From: Oncomelania hupensis
Taxonomy: Eukaryota; Mollusca; Gastropoda; Littorinimorpha; Pomatiopsidae
Direction: 5' to 3'
Assembly: GCA_036898135.1 (NCBI GenBank)
Contig: CM072523.1
Span: 38,528,951 to 38,592,950, forward strand
Length of the DNA stretch: 64,000 nucleotides
Positions 1 to 10,150 of the stretch are shown piece after piece. Position numbers and translations under genes: made by a program. Each line of letters starts with the position of its first letter. Positions within the stretch are counted from its first letter, which is position 1. The notes under the pieces were generated by a model. The model searched no databases. It worked only from the letters and a program-made list of their open reading frames with translations, and was not told where the DNA came from.

Positions 1-84
1 TGTTAAAGTGTGTGCAACGCGTTTGAACATGTAGGCTGGTTGCATATCGCGTCTGATTTAGGAACAAACAAGTATTTGCGTATA

Positions 85-875
85 CAGTGGAACCTCCGGT
101 ATCCGGCTCTCTGGTATACGACTCCCTCCGTTATGTGACCTGAAAACTTCTGACGGATTCACTTCCAATAATAAATGACCTCTGGTATGCGACAACCTCG
201 TTTATGCGACCAGCGACCGTGTCTTAGGCCCTTTATACGACCGTCTTAGGGCAATTTAAAAGAGATACCAGTTAATTTGCTGTCTGTACCTTTCGTTTTT
301 TCTCTCATGTTAGTGTATGCCTGCTGTTGTCTGCTATTTCCGGTTCGCAAATAAGGGACATTACTCGCCTACACTGGCTGTCAAAATGGCGTCGCGCAAG
401 AGGAACGTTTTGAGTTTGGCAGAGAGAATGAAAGTGATTGAAAGAAGTGAAAATGGGGAGAGTTGTTTGTCTATTGCAAGAAGTTTAGACGTTGGGAAGA
501 CCCAAATTCAGCTCATCATAAAGGATAAGGAATCTGTGGAACTACGATGGGAGAGTGGAGAAAGTGGCGAAAAGGGAAACATCGAAACTGAGAGCTTGTG
601 CACTGACAGACTTGGATGAACGCGTCTGGCAGTGGTTCGACGGTTTTCTATTTTTGAAGTTGTGAATAAAAGACAAAGCTAAAAATGAAACATGTTTTAC
701 AGTTTCCTTTGTCAGAGAATACATGCTGGTGAGTGTGAAAATTATGACTACATACCCCTCCGAGCCTGACCCCCTTCCCCCCCCACCCCACCCCTTGTTT
801 CCGGTATAAGACCACCTCTATTATAAGACCGTTTTTTCTCAGATTTTGGACGGTCGTATACCGGAGGTTCCACTG
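85..875 (+). mobile_element. Non-autonomous pogo/Tigger-like DNA transposon (family 1)
   Basis: The element has perfect 18-bp terminal inverted repeats beginning CAGTGGAACCTCCGGTAT and is flanked by TA on both sides (83-84 and 876-877), as expected for Tc1/mariner/pogo target duplications. Subterminal DNA repeats short motifs of the type GGTATACGAC/TTATGCGACC. Inside is a short ORF for the DNA-binding N-terminus of a pogo-type transposase; the DDE catalytic domain is absent, so the copy cannot move by itself. The ends resemble, but are distinct from, those of the element at 6268-7107. Confidence 0.88.
386..619 (+). CDS. Truncated pogo-type transposase: N-terminal helix-turn-helix only
   Basis: A 77-residue reading frame starting at MASRKRN and ending in TAG/TGA-rich sequence before the right terminus; an in-frame ATG also exists at 317. 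The segment around LSLAERMKVIERSENGES, followed by SIARSLDVGKTQIQ and IIKDKE, is the psq/CENP-B-type helix-turn-helix that lets pogo/Tigger transposases bind their terminal repeats. A full transposase of this family is several hundred residues with a DDE domain, none of which is present. I infer a deletion derivative; whether it is expressed is unknown. Confidence 0.75.
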   Translation: MASRKRNVLSLAERMKVIERSENGESCLSIARSLDVGKTQIQLIIKDKESVELRWESGESGEKGNIETESLCTDRLG

Positions 876-1892
876 TAATAGCATCCATTGTCCAATTTAG
901 TCAACTTTACTTGACTTGCTTGGTGGGCTGCTACAATCAAAATTTGTTGGTGTGACAATCATGTCAAAGCAAGTACCATTCCCAGTTGAGCTTTGTTCTT
1001 TTGACACGACATTGTGATGTGGACAATGGCGTTCCATGTATTATTAGTTGACAATGGTGGTAAAAGAGTGAAAGCTTATCAGTTCGAAATGCCATAAAGG
1101 GACGCAATTACTGTGTACATCCTAATGATCTCCCTTCCAAATCTAACCTCTTTGATTTCGAAGACATAACCTTTTTATATTTTATTAGAACATTGGTTTG
1201 TTTTGCAAACATTTGTTTTTTGTTCCAAGTATAGTCTTAAAGTGTAGATTTGTTTAGCCTGTATATAGCATTTACCTTTTGGAAACTTGCTGTCTACGAT
1301 TCTCTTTTTATCCACTCTCTCCCTTGCAGTTGCTTTGATCACTTTTGGTTTTAAACCCTCTGTACTTGAATTCACAACTTTGCTTCTTACTGTACAATCT
1401 GTTTAAATGAAACTTGACAAGTTGGAGTGTACAAAAATAACTGTACATGTTTTGATAGACATGATGTCCACTTTCTGGTCATTTTTACTGCCTTCATTTC
1501 TCTTGACCTTTAATAATGTTTTGATCACATAATCCTTCTCAGACTTGCACAAATCTCCAGAGTCAGATTTTAGACCATGCAATAAAAATAATTTTCCTTT
1601 AACAAAGAGTTCACATTGGCCTCTCTCCTCATGACCTTTGACCTTGATTTGTGTTTTTATTTTTCTTCTCCTGATACTAATTTATGACTGAGCCGACGTT
1701 AAAAAAAGATTTGATTAAAAAAAATTTTTTTAAAAGCCCGTTACTTCTATTTAGCTTTATAATTAATAAATTCCATTTGACACCCCTCACTCACCTCCTA
1801 CCCCTCCCAAACCTGCGACCATGTAGACTTTTTAAAATTTTGACTGTCGCTGACCTTGGCTTTTTTTCTTGTAACCCTGCTTGCCCTTTTAG
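876..1892. other. Non-coding interval upstream of the first visible exon
   Basis: AT-rich sequence with no convincing ORF, splice-bounded exon or RNA gene. It ends in a polypyrimidine tract and AG immediately before the exon at 1893, so at least its right part is intron of the gene that continues to 8633. Confidence 0.5.
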
Positions 1893-2075
1893 CTGCCCAT
1901 GCCAAGTCGACCCAAGTCTCAGTATGACTTGCCCAACTCTGAGTCCCACGAGCGCCCCAAGTCACAATACGACCTGCCCAATTCCCAGCCCCTACATGAG
2001 AACAACAACTACCAGGCGCCGCGCATGCTGCATCCGTACAGGGGAGGCTTTCAGGTCCTGCCGCCTGGTCCCGTA
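1893..2075 (+). CDS. Internal exon of an unidentified gene (proline-rich, PKSQYDLPNS repeat)
   Basis: A 61-codon open exon, phase 0 at both ends, preceded by a long pyrimidine tract ending TTTTAG and followed by GTGAGT. GC content and codon use rise sharply over the flanks. It encodes two copies of RPKSQYDLPNS separated by ESHE, then a segment rich in N, P, R and G ending in LPPGPV. The two Tyr-Asp-Leu-Pro sites look like cytoplasmic tyrosine-motif repeats, but no domain is recognisable. It joins in phase to the exons at 7735 and 8415. Earlier exons must lie to the left of the window or be unrecognised. Confidence 0.72.
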
Positions 2076-5000
2076 GTGAGTGATCTCTACCTACGTGTTT
2101 TTTTTGTTTGGACTTTTTTTTTTCTTTCTCCATTATCGTAGTGTACTACCATTTAGAGGAATGCTGGGTGTACTCTACTTGCATGCACGTTGTTCTGTAC
2201 TAGCATCCCTCTGCCTGCTGTTTTGTTTTTTTAACCGGAACTGGGACAGTCCCTTTGTACATTGTACATTTGAGGTATGCTTCCTTACGCATGAATTCTA
2301 CTGCCACACAGGCTTTATTCATCGCTTTTATTTCTCTGTGTCACTTACCTGCCTTGACTTGATGCAATGACATTTTGTACCTTTGCAGGCCGGATCCGAA
2401 CCTTTGATTGTTTTTGTTTTTTTTAAATCAGTTTTTGATTGATCATGATCTGCGTGCTCCTGTTTGATATACCATGTTTCCTGCTGCGTGATACCAAGCC
2501 CAGCTTTCTCTCCCGGCACTGCATTTGATTTTTTTGTTTGTTTGGTTAACTACAATTGTTGCCTCCTTGTTTTCCAAACACCTATGTGTACGTACGTTCT
2601 CCTTTCTACCGTAAGCACTGTCTCATGCAGACAGTGATGCTCTCCATTTCAGCTGGCATGAAATTAATGGTTAAAGTTTCATTCAAAACCAATGCCCCTC
2701 TTTTGATTTAGTGACAATCTTCCATTGCTAACATACTGTTCCCTGCCTATAGGATGTCCACGGATGTCGTAGGGTACTGCACTTTTGCTCTTCATTCATG
2801 TCGTCAAAATCTAGAAAAACACCTAAATAATTATGGTTAGATGGAAGGTGGCTGTGTCTTGCAAACAAAATAAGATGTCGGTTATGCCCCAGCTTGGATA
2901 TGTATTTCTTTTGTGCTCATTGAATGAAATTTCCCAGGCAGGGAAACGGTTGACGTTGGTTATTCTCTGCAACAGCTTTTCATACGGCATGCTTTTATTG
3001 TAACGTAAGCTTGCATTGTTTGCTCAACTGACAAACAAGTACTGCATGCATAGTATAAATAGACATTGAATTTATGGACTAATTATTTCAGAATATTCAT
3101 TGAATGTATTGTTATATCTGCAAGCATGCTTCTTTGTTGCTTACCTGTGTTGTAGCCAAATTAGCTTAGAACATTTTAACAAAGATAAAGGCATTCAAAA
3201 ACTGCACTGTAGAATTATATGCATCTACCGGTTTTCTGAAGGACAGCTACTACTGTGGTGTTTATACTGGTAGGGTGGCAGTGCTAGTATCGTTTTTAAT
3301 AGCTGGGTGTGGCCTCAAATGTGCATTGGGCATGTAACGTTTTAGGGATGGGGTGGGGTGGGAGTTGGGGAAGGGGGGTGGGTGGAATTTGTGATACTTT
3401 TGGTTTTTAGAGTGATTATGGAAGGGGGAGGGCTTAACCTTGTGTGACAGTAACTTGGGTTTTATTTCTTTATATGGGTTATTCTTCAGGTAAAAATGTT
3501 AGTGCATGAAGTGCTCAACTTTTCCTTCTTTGTTGCAGTTTTGAGGAAAACAGTATACTAAGATTGAGTTTTTTGCCCATTAATTGTCTTCTTTTGAGAG
3601 AGAGAGGTCGGTGGGAGGGGGGGGGGGGGGGCAAGGAAGGAGAAAATAGAGAGTGAAAGAACAGTCCTTTACTGGTAGTACTATTCACCTCCACGTGGGT
3701 TTATATGGGTGCGTGAGTGTGTTTTTGTTGATGCAAAGTCCCTTCCATTCCCATCCATATTACCCTTGGATTTTATAAGTCGGCTATTCCGTGGTTTTGT
3801 TTTGTTTATTTATTTAGAGTACTTTTATCGTCTTGATAAATGCTGGACTGGAATGATCTGCAAATATGTAAACAATGACACAATATTTTCGGCTGTAGGA
3901 TTGCTGTTGTACGATGATGACCTGAGAATACCCAAGCAGTTACTTGCTTGTCCTATTCTTGTGTATTTTTGTTGTAATGTATCAAATATATATATTTTTA
4001 AATACTGACTATGTATTTTATTGTATGAGTTTATGTCATGCTTGAAGATCTGATAATGCTCTGGAACATCTCTCCTCAGTCTGCATTCAGTGTTTGCATG
4101 CTTGTTATGAAAATGTTACTGTTGGAAAAGTCTGAAGCATTGATTTTGTTTTCATGGTACACCTGTTTATGTTTAATTCCATGTTGAAAAACAAAATGGG
4201 AGGAGGGAGGGGTGGGTGGGAAGGAAGAGCCTAGATAGTTTTCTGTTTTTGTTTAATGGAATGTTATGTTCATTATTTGTCTGTAACCAGCTTTTGTGGA
4301 TTGTTATATACTAATGCCTAAAACAAATTGACTAGTTTATTTTTATCGTACAGTTGTGACAATGTCACAAGGGACACTAGGCTTCAAGACACTCCCATTT
4401 TTTGCCCTAAAGCAATTTGGGGTCTGGGTTTTGTTTTGAAGTTTGCACCCTGTACCATATATTTCAACTGCTGAGAGTTTAAAAAAAACAACTGCTCATG
4501 TAATGGACATAGATGTGTATAATAATTTGGTATTGTGTGTATCATTTATTATTTATTATTATTCAAAACATAATTATGCTAATTTGTTAACATTATTATT
4601 ATTACTCAAACATAAGCTGATTTGTTAACATTATTAATAGGCAAACATATGCTAATTTGTAACCTTTTTTTAAAAACTGCAACTGAAATGTATTATGTTG
4701 TGGTTGTCAGATTGTATTCATGCACCAATGTTTCGGTCTAACAAACTCTCTTCCATTCTCTTCACCTACCCCATCCTTTGCACCCAACAGTGTTCTTATA
4801 AACTAATATGCAAGACAATTTGTATTGTATCCAGAAGAGTGTATGACCTTCCGGATTTTCAAATTGTTGCCAGGTTCAAGTTTCAGGGGTTTATGTTACT
4901 TATTTTCACGGGCTATGTTAGGGTATTTTATATTGTATTACTAAGCTGTTGTGTAGTTGTGGATGGTTTTTAATAGGTTGTATTTGTATGCATTTTATAA

Positions 5001-5447
5001 TAATAGTTTGAGTAGTACTTCACACATACGGGAGGCGGCATTGTAGAGGAGGTAGTCATTTTGCACAGTTTGCCAAGTTCTTTAAATTCGATACACATTG
5101 CACATAGATACAGATATGAGTGTCCAAAACACAAGCATATTCGACAAATGTTTATATGTAGTAAATATTTATCGTGCAAGTCAATGTTTAACTTGTGTCA
5201 TTTGTTTCGGGAAAGAAAACATGTGTTACTAAAATTGAGTAAATTTATAAAATTAGGAAAGGGCGTATACTAATAATATTAACAATATTAGCAAAATGTT
5301 ATTGTTGTAAATGTTAAAGTGGAATGTTAGTAATGTTGCTGTTATTTTTATTTTTTTTTTATTTTTTTTTTTTAACAACCGCTTTATGATTGTTATGCTT
5401 ATGTTTTTGTATCCTCCACACCCCAAAAGGGGCGATTAATGGGATTA

Positions 5448-5487
5448 AATCTTGAATCTTGAATCTTGAATCTTGAATCTTGAATCT
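5448..5487 (+). repeat. (TCTTGAA)n tandem repeat, probable retroposon 3' tail
   Basis: Five to six copies of the heptamer TCTTGAA follow the sequence GGGGCGATTAATGGGATTAA. A short tandem repeat at the end of an otherwise unique segment is the usual 3' terminus of CR1/L2-type LINEs and their SINEs. No coding remnant lies immediately upstream, so the rest of the element is either short or very decayed. Confidence 0.6.
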
Positions 5488-5806
5488 ATGATGTCTTTCT
5501 TAATGTGTAGCAACAAAATGGAAAAATAAAGTCGAAGTCTTTTGAAACCAGCCATTCTAGATAATTACGTTATAAATAGATATTGTGACATTAATTAAAT
5601 AATCAGATAATTCTCTTTGTTTTTACTCATAAATGAATTGAAATAATCATAAATAAGTGGTCTTACTTAGTGTTAATGTTAAAAAGAACAAACAAGTCTT
5701 GCGATTAATGAAAAGTAGTAGCTTCATAGGATGTTGATATAATGACTAGTATTTTTGGTCTAAACCCTCTCCTCTCCTCACTTTTCAGTCGCTATCAAAT
5801 ATATAT

Positions 5807-5917
<111 letters not shown>

Positions 5918-6154
5918 GACACGAGTTTCTTTCTGAGAAATGAAGAGATTTGGTATATAGATCAGAAACCGAATTAAAAATTAGAAGAAAAATGAAAACA
6001 AATATGAATTTATGATTCCTTGTATTCCTTGACATCTTATGGACAGTTATAAACTGGACCTTGTCAGAACTAAAATTGACATTGAAATGAATCATTTAGC
6101 ATAATGCTGCTGTAGGAAGTTATCAGTTTGTTGCTAACAGGTTTACTTTACTTG

Positions 6155-6240
6155 TCATACCGCCGTAGCTCAGTGGTAGAGCCGACGCCTGGCACTCTGA
6201 TGAACCTAGGTTCGAATCCAGTGGTGGGCAAGATAAAAAG
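6155..6240 (+). repeat. tRNA-like sequence / SINE head
   Basis: CCGCCGTAGCTCAGTGGTAGAG matches a polymerase III A box with its D-arm context (written here with flanking bases), and GGTTCGAATCC about 40 bp downstream is a B box. The T-stem pairs poorly and no clean acceptor stem with a CCA-adjacent discriminator can be drawn, so this is better read as a SINE head or tRNA relic than as a functional tRNA. A pogo-like element was inserted 28 bp downstream, which may have split a longer SINE. Confidence 0.6.
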
Positions 6241-6267
6241 TGGCCATTTTCACTGTCCATCATAATA

Positions 6268-7107
6268 CAGTGGAACCTCTCACAACGACCTCCCTCTATA
6301 ACGACTCCCCCGCTACAACGACCCATTTTATTTTAACCGATGTATTTCCTTATATTGCTGTCATCAGTATAGCGACTCCCTCGCTATAACGTCTAACGAC
6401 CGATCTTTGCAGACCGTATAGCGACTTTCTCGGCATGACTGCACAATAAAAACTGTCTACGATCTTGTTCAGCACAGTCAGACAGGTACCTATATGTGAC
6501 ACGCCAGCCGATAAAGTAATCTTCTATAAGTTTGACGTCATCTTGTAACGTCACATTCTAGATTCTACTCGTTTGGGGTTTGCATTTCACTTTATTCACA
6601 TCACGAGCGCGGCACTGAGAAGAAGCAAAGAAAGCGTGATGGGATGATGGAGTCTACAAAGAAAAGAAAATTTTTATCTCTGGAAGATCGAGTTAATGTT
6701 GTAAACAGACACAAAAAAGGAGAGACTGCCATTGCGATCGCAAAGAGTCTTAAAGTTGGAAAAACACAAATTCAAGGAATTATCCGAGACAAAGAGAACA
6801 TTCTTAAAAGGTGGGAAAGTGGTGATAATGCCGATCGTACGCGATCAAAACGGAGGAAGACAACATACTCGGAAGTAAATGAGAAAGTTTGGGATTGGTT
6901 TCTGGATGCTGGAAACAGTTTTACTGAGTGTATGTGTGGTGTGTTGTAAACAATACACAGTTGAGTTTATTTCTTTAATAACAGAAAAAGATGTACTGAA
7001 AGGTAAACTCTCTACCCCTCTGTAAAGACCCCTCTCTATAAAGACCCCTCTCTATAAAGACCGATTTTTGTCAACATTTTCAAGGTCGTTGTAGAGAGGT
7101 TCCACTG
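6268..7107 (+). mobile_element. Non-autonomous pogo/Tigger-like DNA transposon (family 2)
   Basis: Terminal inverted repeats begin CAGTGGAACCTCTC at the left and, reverse complemented, CAGTGGAACCTCTCTAC at the right. TA dinucleotides flank both ends (6266-6267, 7108-7109). Subterminal regions contain repeated TATAACGACT / CTATAAAGACC motifs. It carries a 101-codon ORF for the transposase DNA-binding domain only. The first 12 bases of the terminus match family 1 at 85-875, but the subterminal repeats and the ORF differ, so these are two related families. Confidence 0.88.
6644..6949 (+). CDS. Truncated pogo-type transposase: helix-turn-helix only
   Basis: 101 residues beginning MMESTKKRKFLSLEDR. 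SLEDRVNVVNRHKKGETAIA, then SLKVGKTQIQ and IIRDKEN, form the psq/CENP-B-type helix-turn-helix; the tail TTYSEVNEKVWDWF corresponds to the start of the second (CENP-B) DNA-binding motif. The frame then terminates and no DDE catalytic region follows. It aligns residue by residue with the ORF at 386-619 (shared VGKTQIQ, IIxDKE, RWESG), showing common ancestry. Expression is unknown. Confidence 0.78.
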   Translation: MMESTKKRKFLSLEDRVNVVNRHKKGETAIAIAKSLKVGKTQIQGIIRDKENILKRWESGDNADRTRSKRRKTTYSEVNEKVWDWFLDAGNSFTECMCGVL

Positions 7108-7675
7108 TAGTGTGTTTGCTCTGATAATTCAATGTTGATTTAGGTCCCTACCTCCCCCGCCCTGCAATTTGTATCCCTGTATGCCACATCACCAACAGAA
7201 TGGGTGTATACATTACACTTCAGTGTTCAGGTCAAGTTTACTGTACATTGCAAGTTTTAAAGATAAATATAATATATAGATGTATTGTCTCTTTCTTCTT
7301 TTGAGACGAACTAGCTTGGACATTGAGAAGTATGATTAGTTTACCACGATAATTATTTTTTGGAAATGTTGGTTTATTAATTATAAGATTTTGTTGTTAT
7401 TCTCATTGAGAAAGACTTTCCAGCTGGTTCTTTGAATTCAGCTCCAAAGCTACAGATTTGATTTTTATGTTCTAGAGAGTGGTTCAAGACAGGACTTTCC
7501 AGCTGGCTCATTGACTATAGAGTTACAGAATTTGATTTTAAATGTTTGACTCCAAGTTTGGAATGAATAATAATATGACTTTTCATGCAAGATCTTGTAG
7601 GCTTTTTTATCAGGCAGTAAAGTAGTGTTACATGACAGGGTAGTTTGCAATGTATGTAATGTCACACAATTGAAT

Positions 7676-7714
7676 TGTACTGTATTGTATTGTATTGTAT
7701 TGTATTGTATTGTA
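7676..7714 (+). repeat. (TGTAT)n pentanucleotide microsatellite
   Basis: About seven copies of TGTAT lie about 20 bp upstream of the acceptor of the exon at 7735, inside what would be its branch-point and polypyrimidine region. Length changes here could affect splicing; that is inference. Confidence 0.85.
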
Positions 7715-7734
7715 GTGAATTGTGTTTGTTGCAG

Positions 7735-7833
7735 CCGACCAAAACCCCTGCTCCTCCGGCTCCTGCAAACAACAACACAGGCCCTCATGTCTCCCCCAGC
7801 CTAGAGCATGTCATCCGTCCCGTTCTGTCCACG
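7735..7833 (+). CDS. Internal exon of the unidentified gene (Pro/Ala/Asn linker)
   Basis: 33 codons, phase 0, bounded by TTGCAG and GTAGGC. The product begins PTKTPAPPAPANNNTG, a flexible linker, and ends SLEHVIRPVLST, which looks like the start of a helical region continued in the next exon. Chosen because the splice sites are canonical, the frame is open and joins in phase both ways, and the codon composition contrasts with flanking intron. Confidence 0.72.
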
Positions 7834-8414
7834 GTAGGCCTACAGCTTTTTTTTCATAGTACTTTATTCTTTCTTTTCTTTTTTCAAATAATTGGGGGTC
7901 CGGTAGCATCCAAGATACTCTAGGGACCTCAGTCAGGTAGATAACGTGATTTCAGTATTGACTTTGTTGACTCTCTTGTCAGCAGCGGTGTGAGTATAGT
8001 CTTAAGTTGGGCACTTGAGTTTCTTTGTTGCTTTGTCTGTTGGACTGCAAGCCGATGAGACAAAGGTACTGCAGGAAAAAAGCAGAATCAAAGACCAAGA
8101 AAAGTAATGTACGTTTCCGGTCATTAGATCATTTTCTTCTACAAAATGAATGATGACTACAAATGACAAAAGTTAACTTGGATGCAAAAAGAAAACAAGA
8201 GCAGATTATGTAATTGGATATACTTATCTGATGTTTTCATCCGAGCAAGTTGTCATGTTGTGTTGTGCGATCCGTTTTGAACAGGTTTTTGTTAATGAGT
8301 ATACACCCTGCCCTACACCCCACCCTCAACCCATGATTCTAAGAGAAGCGTAGTACCAAAGAACTTGTGATTCTCAGTCAAGTCTTGTACTAAAAACTGT
8401 TTCGTTGGGAACAG
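7834..8414 (+). other. Intron of the unidentified gene
   Basis: 581 bp between GTAGGC and AACAG. Poly-T near its start; no other feature seen. Confidence 0.6.
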
Positions 8415-8633
8415 CTGCGAGAGGATTACCGTGAAGAGTACCGACGCATCGGGCGCCCCATACCTCTGACAGAAGCCATTGACGAGCTGCGCAACGCCTT
8501 TGACCTTGCCGAGCAGTCCTGCCCTGGCATGACGGACGATCTTGTGTCAGGCCTCATTAACAGAATCGCCACCGCTTCACGCACCGTCAGCCAAGCAGAA
8601 GTCACTCACGGCCTGGCCAACCTCAAGATTTAG
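8415..8633 (+). CDS. Terminal coding exon of the unidentified gene (charged helical C-terminus)
   Basis: 72 codons plus TAG, phase 0, preceded by GGAACAG. The protein starts LREDYREEYRRIGRPIPLTE, passes through AIDELRNAFDLAEQSCPGM and ends THGLANLKI. Heptad-like spacing of hydrophobic residues suggests a small helical domain at the extreme C-terminus. GC content is about that of real coding sequence and clearly above the flanks. I do not recognise the family. Together the three exons give a C-terminal stretch of 166 residues. The stop is immediately followed by GTTAGT, so a spliced 3' UTR is possible. Confidence 0.75.
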   Translation: MREDYREEYRRIGRPIPLTEAIDELRNAFDLAEQSCPGMTDDLVSGLINRIATASRTVSQAEVTHGLANLKI

Positions 8634-9132
8634 GTTAGTACGACTGTTCTTTTATCTGCTCTGATACGCACTTTTTACAGTGCACAGCTCTATTCCATGA
8701 AGTCATGCTCAGGGTATTCTCTTATCTTGGTCACTGTAGCCTGCTCTGTATGGCAAATAATTGGTAAAAATGTGTGCTCTTATATTCAGTTTTTTAAAAT
8801 TTTATTTTAATTTATTAAAAAAAAAAAAAGAATTTAGTGTGAAAGCTCTTTGTGACTGACAGGTATTAGTTTACAACTTCTCACCTTGAATTAATTCTCA
8901 CCATTGAATTTGTTCAGCTTTGCTATTGTTCTCTGTGTCTGTAAATCTTAACACCATTAAACACCTTCCTAACTTTTTTTAAATTTGCACAACATCTCTG
9001 TAGGGGAGGGAGTGGAGGAAAGAGGGAAGTGAGAGGGTTGTAAAAGAGGATAATTTTATTCCCCCCACCTCCCCCTCTCCGCTGCGTAACTGAAGGTAGA
9101 CACTACTACTTGAAAATAACTTTTCTGTGATA

Positions 9133-9165
9133 AATAAATAGTCACGTTGTTAGACACTAAATAAA
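9133..9165 (+). promoter_or_regulatory. Candidate poly(A) signals
   Basis: AATAAA occurs at 9133-9138 and again at 9160-9165, about 500 bp downstream of the stop codon at 8631-8633, in the correct orientation. A T-rich stretch follows at about 9201-9235. Position and spacing are plausible, but there is no transcript evidence. Confidence 0.4.
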
Positions 9166-9429
9166 CTTTTGTATTGGAGAAAAAAGGTTTCATTGTTAAC
9201 TTTTTTTTTTTGTTCTTTTTTTTTTTTCCTTTTTCAGTGAGGGGTGGAGAAATAGCTTCACATGTTTTAATCACGCTGTTCACCCAGCCTGTGTGCTACA
9301 AAAGCAACATGATGGACAACGGTGTTCAGGCGATACCAGACAATACTGCAGACCCTCCATTGTTACCTGCAAAGAATGCCCAGTGACTGCAATGGAAAGA
9401 CACTGTTTTCTGCGACAGTGTTGTGCGCA

Positions 9430-9600
9430 GGGCACTGATGGTTGCCTACAAGAGACTTTTTTAACCATTCGTTGCCATAAACTTTACGATTGTCTTGCAA
9501 GAAAGTTGGCGATGGCAAGAAACTATTGGACTGTCTTGCAAGACAGTTGACAATTTGCCTTTGCAAGAAACTTGACGATAGTCCAGCAGTGAAATGCTGA
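9430..9600 (+). repeat. Degenerate ~31-bp tandem repeat
   Basis: About four diverged copies built around TTGCAAGAAA..TTGACGAT. One copy contains the perfect 16-bp palindrome CTGTCTTGCAAGACAG (9531-9546). Confidence 0.55.
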
Positions 9601-9789
9601 AATATGTAACTGTAGTTTGGGTTTTCTATGTGTAATGCCAGTATGGCTTTCACAGGACACTAGGTTCCATCAGTATAGATTTTGCCACTCCTGTGTGAAA
9701 AAGATTGTGCGAAACGAAAGAAGTTGTGTACCAAAAGGAGAGAGAGAGGGTTTTGTACGCATTGACAGTACTCACAGTGAACAACACAC

Positions 9790-10150
9790 TGTCAGATTTT
9801 GAATGGGGTCTTTAATGGGCAGATGTTGATTTAGAGCCTTTCGTGGATTTGGGACTTTCACGTGCAGATTCTATTCTAATTGGTGTCTGTCCTAGATTCT
9901 AATTAGGATCTGTCGTAGATTTTGATTTGGGTCTGTCTTGGGCTGTTTCTTGAATGGGACATGTTGCGGGCAGATTCTCATCGGGGGTCTGTCACAGGCA
10001 TAATCTAAATGGGGTCTGTCATATATAGATTTGGGTCTGTCGGGGGATAGATTCTGAAAAGGGGATCTGTCAGGGGCTGAATCTTTATTGGGTCTGTCTT
10101 GATCAGATCCTGTTTTGGGGTCTGTCTTGGGCAGTTGTTGATTTGAAGTT
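9790..10150 (+). repeat. Decayed minisatellite built on GGGTCTGTC
   Basis: The motif GGGTCTGTC, or one-base variants, recurs roughly ten times at 25-35-bp spacing, usually preceded by AGATTCTAATT-like sequence. Units are too diverged and too unequal in length for a young array. Confidence 0.65.

Noticed and set aside
6155..6240. Functional tRNA gene
   Set aside because: A and B boxes are present, but the T stem and acceptor stem do not pair properly and there is no convincing anticodon arm; a SINE head or relic is more likely.
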